From Auxenochlorella pyrenoidosa (taxonomy: Eukaryota; Chlorophyta; Trebouxiophyceae; Chlorellales; Chlorellaceae): a stretch of 17,091 nt of DNA. Numbering within the stretch: the first letter of the stretch is position 1; each line of letters begins with the position of its first letter. Below are positions 1-9,009 of this stretch, in pieces. The DNA lies in assembly GCA_001430745.1 (NCBI GenBank), contig KQ482021.1, forward strand, positions 768,796 to 785,886, in the 5' to 3' direction. A program made the position numbers and the translations under genes. Below the pieces are notes generated by a model. That model searched no databases. It was not told where the DNA came from and worked only from the letters and a program-made list of their open reading frames with translations.

Positions 1-335
1 ATTGTGACGCCGCCAAGCGCCGAGTAATTAATGATTTGCTAAAAGCCTGCTGGAAAGCCTGCTGGCTGTCACAAAGGCTCTCCCAACGCAACAGTCTCAG
101 CGCGGAGGCGGTCCGGCGCAGCCATCCCTGCGACCCGCCTCGCTCTGTATGCACGGGCACTCCCCAGCCGCTGCCTCCTCATGCTGGCTGCTCCCTGACT
201 CCTTTCTGCCGCAGACTGCTGGGCCTGTGCGAGGACCAGATGGCTTCTTTACGCTGCACCACCCAACCACCCAACCACCCCGGCATGCATACGAGCGTGT
301 TGCACACACACCTCTGCTGCTCCCCTCTGCCACAG
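1..335 (+). other. Intron sequence of the ALG14 gene (left edge)
   Basis: No exon could be supported here. The conserved ALG14 segment that should precede the first exon in the window (the asparagine-glycine-proline-glycine motif region) is not encoded in this stretch, so earlier exons lie to the left. The stretch contains a partial copy of the next exon's 5' edge at about 207-234, and ends in a pyrimidine-rich tract and a CACAG acceptor at 331-335. Long open frames here are GC-driven shadows. Confidence 0.55.
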
Positions 336-355
336 GCTGCTGGGCCTGTGCGAGG
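207..355. repeat. Duplicated 5' exon edge of ALG14 (decoy acceptor)
   Basis: About 28 bases around the acceptor of the 336-409 exon (tract, CAG, then GCTGCTGGGCCTGTGCGAGG) recur at about 207-234 as CGCAG|ACTGCTGGGCCTGTGCGAGG. The offset is about 121 bases. After GCGAGG the copies diverge at once. Use of the decoy acceptor after 214 would shift frame relative to 336. Confidence 0.7.
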
Positions 356-946
356 GAAGGATCGTGTACGTGGAGAGCATTGCCCGAGTGTACCGCCTCT
401 CTCTGTCGGGTGAGCTGTATCGCCGTTGGGTGGGCTGCGCCGTTGTCGCGCGTTAAAGCATGCATGCTGCGCTGCTGGGCACTCACTGTCGCCAGTGCCT
501 GCACGGGAGGCGCACTGCTGCCGGGCAAAGGCTGTTGCCACTCTGCCCCTCTCCCGCCCTCAGCTCACACACAATGTTGCTCCGACTCCCTGGCTGCGCC
601 TGCAGGGAAGATTCTGTACCACTCGCGACTGGCGCACACCTTCTTTGTGCAGGTGGGCTGCCAGGGGCGGCTGGGGCGGCGGCCCGATGCATCCTGCGCA
701 GCGCACAGCGCGCACAGCGCTGTCCACAGGCAGCGCGAGGCCGTGCGTGTGCCGGCCCCCGCCATGGCTGGATGCGCTGCCTGCGCTGCTGCTGGGCAGA
801 GGGCCCATGATCGATGGCCACAGTGTGCAGTGTGCTCATGCGCACAGAGCAGTTGATCGCGATGCCACGCTGCTGCTGCTGCCGTGCAGTGGGAGGAGCT
901 GCAGCAGCGCTACCCTCGGGCTGTCTATGCAGGACGGCTCATGTGA
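336..946 (+). CDS. ALG14: ALG14 homologue, UDP-GlcNAc transferase subunit (3' part, three exons)
   Basis: Last three exons of an ALG14 gene, cut by the left window edge. Exons are 336-409, 606-652 and 890-946; junction phases agree (G|GG, then codon-complete) and the stop is TGA 944-946. The joined reading contains IVYVESIARVYRLSLSG, then KILYHSRLAHTFFVQ, then WEELQQRYPRAVYAGRLM at the C-terminus. This is the typical ALG14 ending: an ESxxRVxxLSLSGK segment, a hydrophobic FFVQW stretch and a YPRAxYxGRL tail. ALG14 is known as the ER membrane subunit that recruits ALG13 to the cytosolic face, where the pair adds the second GlcNAc to GlcNAc-PP-dolichol in N-glycan synthesis. The last exon is only 57 bases including the stop, and is missed by simple ORF calling. 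Family assignment is from remembered motifs and I am confident of it. Confidence 0.88.
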
Positions 947-1269
947 CGCGGCAGCGCACGGCCCTTGCAGCGAGGAAGCGGCGGCTGTGCCGCGCCTGCG
1001 CTCAAACACTCAAAGCATACCCAACCGCTCGGCAGCACTGTGTAAAGCAGGGTGCTGTTACGTGCACGCCTGAACCAATGCAGCAGGCTGCAGCTGGCAT
1101 GCTGTTCACATGAGCTGCCTGCCGGCACTGCACGCGCTGGGGCTTCAAGCCTCAACTACGGCTCGCGGGCTCCTGTTGCGATCCTGCGCGCACTGAGCAC
1201 TCTCATTTTGCTTGGGCGTCTGTTTTTGCGAGCCCAGGCAGCTGCAAAGCCTTCTCGTCGCTCACGGCC
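947..1269 (+). other. Intergenic region between ALG14 and the 1270 gene
   Basis: Holds the ALG14 3' UTR with its TGTAA signal, then the promoter and 5' UTR of the next gene. I see no clear TATA box. A pyrimidine- and T-rich run at about 1200-1230 may be near the transcription start. Confidence 0.45.
1041..1045 (+). promoter_or_regulatory. TGTAA polyadenylation signal of ALG14
   Basis: TGTAA lies 95 bases after the ALG14 stop codon, on the coding strand. TGTAA is the known chlorophyte nuclear polyadenylation signal. Position and strand fit; cleavage would be expected shortly downstream. Confidence 0.6.
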
Positions 1270-4200
1270 ATGTCGCTGTTCGGGGATCTTCCGCCGAGCA
1301 AGCGGGCAGCAGAGGCAGCGGATGAAGATGTCCGGGCGGCGAAAGCGCCCCGCCTAGGCAAGCCAGGTAGCGACAGAGCGCCCCCTGGCTCTCTGCTGCA
1401 GCACGCCTCTCTCAATTGCCCAAATTTCGGATTGCGCTCACGCGATCTACACGTTGCGCCTCGCTGCAGGCTCGGCGGCAGCGGCGGCGGCGCCGCCGCC
1501 GCCAGCACCCAGCGCCGCCGACCTTGAAGACCTGGAAGATGAGGGTGCTCCCGCTGCTGCCGAGGCGCAGCAACATGACGAAGCTGGCAGCAGCGTGCCG
1601 CCCCCGCCACCCCCGCCCGCGCCCAGCGATGGCGGCGGCGCAGCAGATGACCAGGTCGCGGCTGCCCTGCGCAAGATTGCCTCGCACATCGGCTCAGCCA
1701 AGAAGTTTGCCAAAGCCTCGCAACTGCTGCGGGAGCTGCTGTCGCAGGTGGGCAGCTCTGTGGGGCGGACGGGCAGCATGCAGTCCAGCAGGGCAACTTG
1801 CTACATGCCACGGCAGGGCCGCCTCGTCGCGGCTTGATTTTGTTTGGCTGCGGCCCTCGCAGCACGCTGCTCTTTCATCCACGCTGCTTAAGGCGACTTT
1901 TGCCGCATGCTTGCGCTTTTTATCCGCCATGCCCGCTGCCCGAGGATGTGCGTGGGCAGCCTGCCCAGCATGCTGTGCCCACTGGCCCCTCCTCCCCTCT
2001 GCCCTCGCTACATGGCAAAGGCCTGTGACCAACAGCCTCTCCACCCACGGCCGGTTCTCCGTCGCCCTTCCTCGCCCCGCGTGCCCGCAGGGCGCGGTGC
2101 GGCTGCCCCACGGCCCGCTGCTCTTCTCCGCCCTCAAGGCGGCCATGGCGGAGCCCGGGCGGGCGGCCGACCCGCTGCTGGCCCGCGAGTACTCGAAGCT
2201 ATTCACAGCGGCCTCCAAGGTGGCAGAGGTGCGTGGGGGTGCAACGAGCTTCGAGTTCACAGACTCAGGGTTTAGGGAACCGGCACGCCAGTCCTCCAAG
2301 CTGTTCACGGCGGCCTCCAAGGTGGCAGAGGTGCGCTGGGGTCCATTCGTCGTGGGCTCGCTGGCTCGTGATTTCGAGCTTTTTTAGCTTCGGGGAACCC
2401 TGAGTGTTTGGTGCACGGGGGGTTGGGCGGGGGGGGGGGGCACAGGGTCCGATGTTTAACAAGGCGCCCAGGCCTGGCAGCAGCCAAGACTCGCCCTGAC
2501 CCAGCTTTCAATGTTTGCCGCTGCCTGACAGTTAAGCAGTCCTCCGAGCGCACGCGTGAGGGGCGCCAGGCGGCTCCCGACCGTGGCCTGCGTGCAGACG
2601 AATGGTGGCATCGCCGGCGGCTCGGCCTGCACGGCGCCTGCTCGCCTCCCACCGCCCCGCCCGCAGCGCCGACCCTCCAGCTGCCGCTGTTCTCTTTTAT
2701 ATTGTCACGATGTATTCAAGATGAAAAATCAGATGAGACACAAGAATAGAGTAAAAAACGCGCTGTTCCCTGGCCGCAGGTGTTCACTGTGCGGGAGCGG
2801 AACCAGCTGGATGTGTACGGCACCTGGGCGGTGCTGCGCAACCAGCTGAACACCGACGACTCGTTCCAGTTCAACAAGGCAGGTCCCTGGCTGCCTGGCC
2901 TGGCCCGGCCTGGCAGGGCCTGCCGTTGTCTGCCTCGGTACAACTTGGGTCCTGGCTTGCCTTGCCCTGACTGGACCGGACTGGGCTTGCCTTGACTTGA
3001 TGTGTTCCGGAGCCAGCAGGGATCGGGCACACGCGATGTCCGCCGGCTGTCTGCCGGGTGGCACGGCGGCTAGCTGGTCGCAGCGTTGCGCTGCGCCTGC
3101 TGCCAAGGCTTCGCAGCGTGGCGCACCTCACTGCTCAGCCAGCCCCCTCTGCGCTCCCTGCTGCCTGCCGCCCGCCGCTGCTGTTGCCAGCCCTGCCCGC
3201 ATGGGGCCTGCATTGTCAGCCCCACGCCTGCACTGCGCTGCGCCTGCCGCCAAGGCTGCGGTGTGTTGCGCACCCCTCCGCCCTGCGCAGGTGGTGACCC
3301 GCCTCAAGGGGATGGTGGCAGAGCTGCCAGAGGCAGAGGCCGAGGACGAGGGGGTGCTGCAGCAGCTGGCGGCCTCTGCCGGCGCCGCCGACCCCGTGCT
3401 CGCCTTTTACGATGCCCAGCAGGCCCAGCAGGCCCAGCAGGCCCAGCAGGTCCAGCAGCAGCAGGGCCAGCAGCAGGCCACGGCGGCCGCGGCGCCAGCG
3501 GCAGATGCCGAGGCCGAGGCCGACCCTTTTGGGCTGGATGCCCTGCTAGAGCAGCAGGAGGCAGAGGCAGCGGCGGCGCGCGAGCGGCGGCGCGCCACGC
3601 AGCCGCCCAAGTCTGCCACCTGGAGCGGCGCTGAGGTGGTCAGCCAGCGGCGGGCCGCGCTGCTGGGCTGCTTGGACACTGCCAAAGAGTGCTATCGGTG
3701 AGGTCTTACTTTTGTATTTTGTTCATGTTAAAGTTTTAGGGAGGGGTTGGCTATCGTGTGGGTTGGCTGTCTGGTCGAGTGCACTGCTGGGCTGCCTTGA
3801 CACCACCAAAGAGTGCTTCAGGTGAACGAGCAGCTGACCAGTTGGTTGCTCGCTGTGCTGCATTCAAGCAGTGTGGCCGGCCTCCTGGCCTGGCTTCCTG
3901 GCGGGCGCCGCACCTGAGCCTTGCCATGCGCCGGCGTGACGCATGCACGCGCCCTCTCCCGCCCAATACCTGCGCAGGCACGCCTGGGCACGCACCTCTG
4001 TCGACCTGCTGATCGAACACTGCCACCAGCACAAGCACAGGTGGGACCGCCCCCCAGTCGGCTCCCAACTGTCATGCATGCCCCGTGTGCCGCCGGTGGG
4101 CGGGCGGGGCGTCCGGGCCCGCCAGGCCAGCTGCCAGCTTGCATGGCACGCCGGACATTCTGCGCGCTGAGGCGCGGTGTACCGGAGCGTTCAGCGGACG

Positions 4201-5257
4201 CTGTGCTGCCCCGCCCTGCCGCGGGTTGGCGCCCACCCAGGCGGCGCCCCGCCCTGCAGCACAGCACCATGCCAACCATTCAGCTGACGAGGCTTTCATT
4301 GTTCTGAGCGTTTTGAGAAACGTTCGTCGCAGGTTTGCGCCCAGCCAGGCGGCGCATGTGGAGGAGCTCATGGGTTTCGTGCGGGACCAGCGCCGCCTGC
4401 GCAGGCTGGTGAGCGGAAGGAGCGAGGGATTAAAAAGAGTGCGCCCGTGGGCGGGGGCTGAGGGAGCTGGCCGCGGGTGGGCAGCCCTTGCTTGCCCAGG
4501 CTGGTGAGGGGCGGCGGCAGTTGGCATTCTAGGCAGGCCGGTTAGCTGGCTGGCGTGTTGTGCGGGACCAGCGCCGCCTGCGCAGGCTGGTGAGGCAGGC
4601 AGTTGGCATTCCAGGCAGGTCCGACTGCCGGCGGGCATGAGTGTTTCTCTGTCTGTTGGCCCGGCCCCTGCTCCCCTTGGCCCTGGGTCTGCCCCGGAGC
4701 AGCCGGGCGCCACTCAAGCGCCCGGTACCCCCACCCCGGGTTGCGTCGCCTGCATGATTCACCCGGGCTCAGGCTGTTCTGCATGCTGTCCCGCCGCCTG
4801 CGTAGGGCCCCTCTGCCCGAGAGGTGAACCGCGACACGACTGCCTTTGAGCGTGCCCGCGCCGAGTGGGGCCGCTCTACCGTCAGCCACCGCGGCAAGGT
4901 GAGGCGCCGCTCAGCATGCACGGCGCGCGCTCGGCGGCAGCTTAGCCCCGCTGCGCGCGCAAGGGTGTGTGCAGGGCCTGCAGGGGCATGAGCAACACGC
5001 CCTAGCACGGGGCGTCTTCGCTGATGGCTGCCGGGTGCTGCCTGTGCGCCAGGTTGGGTGGGCCGCGGGCGGGCGGGCGGGCCGCCTGTGGAGACGACCC
5101 ATAGCGCGCAGCCACTGCCGCCCCGTGAGCGGCCAGCGCGCGCGCCCATCTCCTATTGGATGACTTATGTCTTTGTTTCTTCTGGTCCTCTGTTCCCGGC
5201 GGCGGGGTGCAGGTTGGGGCAGGAGGGGACCACAAGTCGGAGACATGGCTGGGCTGA
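1270..5257 (+). CDS. Conserved green-lineage protein of unknown function, nine exons, 431 aa
   Basis: Exons: 1270-1366, 1470-1747, 2091-2228, 2780-2878, 3291-3697, 3978-4040, 4333-4408, 4806-4898, 5213-5257 (TGA 5255-5257). All junction phases agree and the coding sum is 1296 bases. The start is ATG in CACGGCCATG. The protein begins with a basic/acidic stretch (MSLFGDLPPSKR), then Ala/Pro-rich disorder (about 34-94), a helical core KIASHIGSAKKFAKASQLL (about 100-118), then SKLFTAASKVAE, a segment with QLDVYGTWAVLRNQL and DDSFQFNK, a Gln-rich tract at about 247-266, AWARTSVDLLIEHC, EELMGFVRDQRRLRRL and a short GGDHKSETWLG tail. No signal peptide or membrane segment is seen; basic clusters near the N-terminus could support nuclear location. 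The pattern resembles a conserved plant protein I cannot name. Intron 4 is GC-AG. The acceptor of exon 8 could instead be 4824 (six codons fewer), and exon 3 could extend to 2330. Confidence 0.82.
2193..2340. repeat. Duplicated 3' exon edge with donor (exon 3 of the 1270 gene)
   Basis: The last about 36 coding bases of exon 3 plus its donor (2193-2238) recur at 2295-2340, offset exactly 102 bases. The only early differences are a few third-position-like substitutions; GGCCTCCAAGGTGGCAGAGG is identical. The second donor at 2331 is in frame with the first, and the 102 bases between contain no stop. Confidence 0.88.
2229..2779 (+). other. Intron 3 of the 1270 gene, with duplicate, poly-G run and AT-rich island
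   Basis: Besides the exon-edge copy it carries an 11-G run at about 2429-2440 and an AT-rich island at about 2692-2760 that stands out from the GC-rich surroundings. It ends at a GGCCGCAG acceptor (2779). Confidence 0.6.
2879..3290 (+). other. GC-AG intron (intron 4 of the 1270 gene)
   Basis: Exon 4 ends FQFNK at 2878 and is followed by GCAGGT, giving AAG|GCAGGT. The next exon starts at 3291 with VVTRLKG in phase 0. The nearest GT, at 2883, leaves one extra base and breaks the frame with 3291, so the GC donor is the one that works. The start of the intron holds imperfect TGGCCTGGCCCGG / TTGCCTTGCCCTGAC tandem repeats (2887-2998). Confidence 0.7.
3088..3290. repeat. Duplicated intron 3' end with acceptor
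   Basis: GCGCTGCGCCTG..CCAAGGCT followed by a GCGCAC-CTC and a C(G)CAG occurs at 3088-3140 and again at 3235-3290, offset 147 bases. The second copy provides the real acceptor of exon 5; the first ends CTGCTCAG at about 3138. Similarity is moderate. Confidence 0.55.
3418..3480 (+). repeat. In-frame CAG/GCC coding repeat (Gln/Ala tract)
   Basis: Repeats of CAGCAGGCC, in frame, encode a QQA-type run followed by Gln-rich sequence in exon 5 of the 1270 gene. The tract is low complexity and likely length-variable between strains. Confidence 0.85.
3660..3826. repeat. Duplicated 3' exon edge with donor (exon 5 of the 1270 gene)
   Basis: CTGCTGGGCTGCTTGGACACT..AAAGAGTGC plus donor (3660-3702) recurs at 3784-3826 as CTGCTGGGCTGCCTTGACACC..AAAGAGTGC, with a donor TTCAG|GTGAAC at 3822. 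The offset is 124 bases. Reading past the first donor meets TGA at once (3699-3701), so the second donor cannot extend the protein. Confidence 0.85.
4377..4625. repeat. Duplicated 3' exon edge with donor (exon 7 of the 1270 gene), three copies
   Basis: GCGGGACCAGCGCCGCCTGC followed by GCAGGCTG|GTGAG is the exon 7 end (donor 4409) and recurs with donor at 4590. A shorter copy, CAGGCTG|GTGAGG, has its donor at 4504. The last two copies also share the downstream GCAGTTGGCATTC(C/T)AGGCAGG. A CGCCGCCTGCGTAG remnant at about 4790-4805 forms the proposed acceptor of exon 8. Confidence 0.82.
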
Positions 5258-6036
5258 GAGTTAACCTGAGGGGGCTGCGGGGCGCACCCAGCTGGCTGCG
5301 GCCGGGCAAAGCGCCGCAGCCAGGTGGGAGGGCGTCGCAGCACGCCCGCTTGGCGCACCCTGGCTGCACCCTCCCACGTGACGCTCGGCTGGGTTCTACA
5401 GCCTTCCTCTGCCTCGCGCTAGTGATGGTGACGTATTTGTTGGATATGCTGCAAGTGTACGCCACGAAATACTTAACATAACAAGGATCAGGGGGTGGGC
5501 AACTCGTCAACTGCCCAAACTGCTGTCAGGGATGCAGACTGCCGAGTCATTGCCAGTTCGTGCGATCACCAAACTGCAACCATGATGGTTTTATCTGTGG
5601 AAGAAGCAGTCACGCAGTGCACTCCATAGCCAGCCGCGGCTGGCAAAGAAAAGGATGGCTCAGGAGGCATGCAGGTTGGCAGGCCAGGACTCCCAGCCTT
5701 GCAGGAGCGTCCTGGCGGTGCGCCCGTCCACGCTGCCGCCCTGCTACATGCCTCCCATGGTGCATCTGGGTCACAACCACCTCCTGCATCACTTTTGCGT
5801 ATGTTACAGTTCCTGCTCCAGACTGTGCGGGTTTCGCGCTGCACGGTAAAGTCGTATCGCCCACCCCCCTCCTGCCTAGCAGTCTTTCTCCGATCCTTGA
5901 TCCTAATTAGACACCAGAACATTCGACGAGCCTAAACCCAAGCACGACAGCCCGCCCTGTTGCCAGGACCACCGTCCACTGGTGCCTCCTGCGTGCCGCC
6001 AGGCTTGGCGCCTGAAGTTTGCAGACGCAGGCTGAG
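5258..6036 (+). other. Intergenic region between the 1270 and 6037 genes
   Basis: This stretch should hold the 3' UTR of the upstream gene and the promoter and 5' UTR of the next. No TGTAA was found on the plus strand; TGCAA at about 5450 is a weak alternative. The central part (about 5420-5600) is less GC-rich than the genes. I found no supported coding exon. A possible 5' UTR acceptor, GACGCAG, ends at 6030, just before the proposed start. Confidence 0.45.
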
Positions 6037-8279
6037 ATGGCACGCAGAGAGAGGGGCCGATCAGCCGCGGCAGGAACTGTCCAGGCGGCGGCGGCGGAGG
6101 GACGCAGCGGCGCAGGCGCAGACAGTGCCGCTGATTCCACGCTTGCACGGGCAGCCGCCGCTCGTGAAGTTGTTTTTGACCGCCGTCTGCTGCTGTTCAG
6201 GTCAGCCCACACGCTTGGGTGGCTTGTGAACAACACTGCAAGCTGCATGCGCTGAACAGCGCGACATTGCACTCAGCATCCCTGCCCATGTGCACCCAGC
6301 TGACTGCCCTCTGCTCCCTCCCTCGCAGCCTGCTGCTGCACGGCGCCGCCCAGCTGGCCAGCCTGCTCAGCTGGCGCGCGCTGCCCGCCAGCGAGACGGC
6401 GCAGCGGGCGCTGTCTGTCCTCACGGTGCTGTCCTTTTACCTGCTGCCGACCGCGGCGCCACGCCTGTACCTGCGCTGGCGCACACAGGCGCTGCTGGCC
6501 AACCGGCTCGTCTTCTTTGCCTTCCCGCTGCTGCGCAAGCCACGAGGTGGGGGCTGGGCCAGCCTGCGCCTGCCTGCTGCCTGTGGATAAGCAGGGGGCG
6601 CAGGGCGCAAGGCGGCGCTCACGCAGCGAACAACCCAGCTTGAGTCGGCCGAAACTGCCTGCACGCATGCCTGCTGCTTGCATCTCCCCCAACTGCCCTG
6701 GAGCAGCCTGACGCGTGCGTCACAGCGCAACCCACTGCCCAGAAGGCCGGGTCAGCTCCCCACACATCCTCACTCATGCACACACCCTGCAAGCTACATT
6801 CACTGGCACATAGTGGTAGATTCCTCCTGCCCCGTGTCTGAAATGCACAATCACTTGCCGTCGGCCTCCCCTGCCCCCTGCCTGCGAGCCCCCCCCCCCT
6901 GCTGCAGGCATTCAGGCTGTGCTGGAAGCAGCGCCGCAGCCCGGCATGCGGGGCGCCGTGAAAGACCTCTTTCGCATCGTGTGGGGTGCGAGGGGCTGGC
7001 TGCGCGGCACCGCAACGCTGTGTTCCCACGCCAGGACTCTCGTGCTTCTGAAATGGCGTGCACCCGTGGGCCAGGGGGCCAGCAAGTGCAGGAGAGTGGA
7101 CCAACACTGAACTCCATGCCGCCCCTTGGCAGGAGGGCGCCTTGTCGCGGTGGTCATGGCAGCGCTGGTCAACCCGCTGCCGCTGCTGCCGCTGCTGCCC
7201 CACGTGGCAGTGCAGGCGTACAGTGTCGTCATGGTGGGTGCTGCGCCCTCCACCTGGAGGCCTTTCACAAGCTTTCACACCCCCTGCTCCTCCGCGGCCG
7301 CCAGCGCGCATAGCATACCCTCCTGGGCTGCGTGCAGCATGCCCTGTGCCGCCCTGCTGGAGAGGCGCTGCCCAGCTGTGCTGTGCTGTGCTGCCACGCT
7401 CTGGCACATCGGCGATGCCGGCGGATCTTGCTGCATGCATGGCACCTTGCCCAAACCCAGCCCACCCTCTCGGGGGGGTGCCCCCCCTCCCACCGCCACA
7501 GGTGCGGGGCAACAGCAGCCTGTGTGCGGCGCCGATGCTGTCGCACCCGCTCACCGCTCAGCGTATCAAGGGCGTGCACTCTGCCATGCGGCTGCTGGCA
7601 GCCTTTCTGCCTGGTGAGGGGCGGGAGCGATGCACGTGGCGTGGCGTATTGCGGCATGCTTGCGGTGCCTGCCTGCTTTCCTTCTCCTGGCTGTTGGGGG
7701 TGGGGGAAGAGGCGTGCCTGCCTGCCTTGGCCGGCGGCGTCCCCGGGCACCCAGCTCCTGCACAGCGCGCCCTGCCTCGCTGAGCCACCTCTCATGCCGT
7801 GCACTACTTCCGTGCGCACCCCGCCCGGCGGTGCAGGTGGGCTGGGCCAGGTCCTGGGAAGCTTCTCAGGCCCCCCAGCAGCAGCGGCAGCAGGCACAGC
7901 GGGCGCAGCGGGCGGCACAGCGCGCGCCCCGCTGGCGCAGCAGCGCGCCGAGTGCGAGGCGTTTCTGCACTTCCTGTATTGGACAGTGGGCTGGCTGCTG
8001 CCCATGTATCTTGTGCTCAAGACTGAGCCGCCGCACTCTGCCCGACGCTGGGAGGCGGCCTGCGGCGCTGCCACCAGCGCAGGCGGCAAGTGGCGCCCGC
8101 GGCCAGCGGCAACGGCAGAGGCCCTGCTCCGATACCTGGCAGGCCCAAGCTGGCTGGCGCGGGGGCCGCAGCAGCAGGAGGGGTCGCGGCAGCAGCGGCG
8201 CGGCTGGTGGGAACCCACTCTGGCGCGGTGCGTGCTGCTGGCTGTGGCGTGGCGGCTGGCGTGCGCGGCGGCGGCATGA
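6037..8279 (+). CDS. Multi-pass membrane protein of unknown function, six exons, 371 aa
   Basis: Exons: 6037-6200, 6329-6546, 6908-6985, 7133-7233, 7502-7613, 7837-8279 (TGA 8277-8279). All phases agree and the coding sum is 1116 bases. ATG 6037 is the first in frame after a TGA at 6013-6015. The N-terminus (1-45) is Arg/Ala-rich and without a clear signal peptide, though it could be a transit peptide. Hydrophobic segments appear at about 50-70 (LLLFSLLLHGAAQLASLL), 83-97 (LSVLTVLSFYLL), 113-124, 158-187 (interrupted by Pro-Leu repeats), 267-286 (FLHFLYWTVGWLLPMYLVL) and the last about 17 residues. Short loops carry RLYLRWRTQ and the helix GMRGAVKDLFRIVW. I do not recognise the family; lineage-specific integral membrane proteins of this sort are common in chlorophytes. 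The upstream exon structure and the exact start are the least certain parts. Confidence 0.75.
6547..6907 (+). other. Intron 2 of the 6037 gene
   Basis: A 361-base intron between phase-1 exons, starting CGAG|GTGGGG and ending CTGCTGCAG. It has a C-rich tract before the acceptor. No exon-edge copy was seen here or in the other introns of this gene, unlike its neighbours. Confidence 0.6.
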
Positions 8280-9009
8280 CCGGCATCATGCGCTGCATGA
8301 AGAACAGTAAGGGGCTCACCGAGGCTGAGGGCCAGCAAAGCCGGCAGCTGCATGCAGGCAAGTTCCGGGCAGGCCACGCGCCGAATGGAACGTGCTCGCC
8401 GGCTTTGAACCGCCCCTCAGAACTGCAGCTCTGTTACATCAATTGCAACTCAATTAGGGAAGCAGAGGCTCTATGGTACAAGACAGCGTGTCTGAGGCCG
8501 GGCCGGGGTGGGCGTGAGAGAGCAGGCGAATGAAAGAGGGGAGGATGGGCAACTGGGGCGCAGCGAGCGCGGGGGAGGGCAAACCGGCATCGGTGGACTT
8601 TCCGGGTGCAGCCTGGAACCCCCAGGGCTGGCTGGGCATGGTACAAGGCAGGCAGGGGACGCAGAGACGCTTTGCGTGCTGGCAGCCGGCTGCGGTCGTA
8701 AGCCATAGATGGCCAGGGCAAGGGGTGAAAAAGACAGAGGAGAAGGGACAAGGGGGTTTGAGTGTTTGAGTGGTCTGACCAGGTGCAACCTAATGGGTAC
8801 AGGCTCCGGCAAGGGGCAGGGCGGGGGTGAGTCAGCAGCGGCAAGGTGAGGGTCGGGCTGGGGAGCAGCGGGCGGAGGGGCGGGCTGCGTGCAATCCCAG
8901 CAGAAATGCTTGGGCGAGCGGGTGCGCGGCCGTCGGGGCTGTTAGTGCGCGCGCGGGTGGGGGGCGGGCTCTCAACAAGGGCGCCGCGCTCGTGCCCGCA
9001 GATGCGCCC
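8280..9009. other. Convergent intergenic region (3' UTRs of the 6037 and RSH genes)
   Basis: The two genes end tail to tail here. The plus strand shows no TGTAA after the stop at 8279. The stretch 8500-8900 is purine-rich on the plus strand (GGGGAGG, AAAAAGACAGAGGAGAAGG). Open frames on both strands lack splice-consistent partners or family resemblance, so no gene is called. Confidence 0.5.
8434..8438 (-). promoter_or_regulatory. Candidate TGTAA polyadenylation signal of the RSH gene
   Basis: TGTAA on the minus strand (TTACA on plus), about 570 bases after the RSH stop codon. It is the only copy found in the convergent region. A 3' UTR of this length is plausible for a chlorophyte but unproven. 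Confidence 0.45.

Noticed and set aside
149..856. 235-codon plus-strand open frame at the left edge as an intact gene
   Set aside because: It contains two real ALG14 exons but reads through their introns. The true last exon (890-946) lies in another frame after splicing.
7265..8377. 370-codon open frame on the minus strand
   Set aside because: It lies opposite the 6037 gene, spans its introns, and is rich in Ala/Arg/Pro as expected of GC-driven antisense frames; no family motif is visible.
8434..8844. Minus-strand open frames in the convergent region as a small gene
   Set aside because: Low-complexity Pro/Ser/Leu composition, no splice-consistent partners and no motif; the stretch is better explained as 3' UTR.
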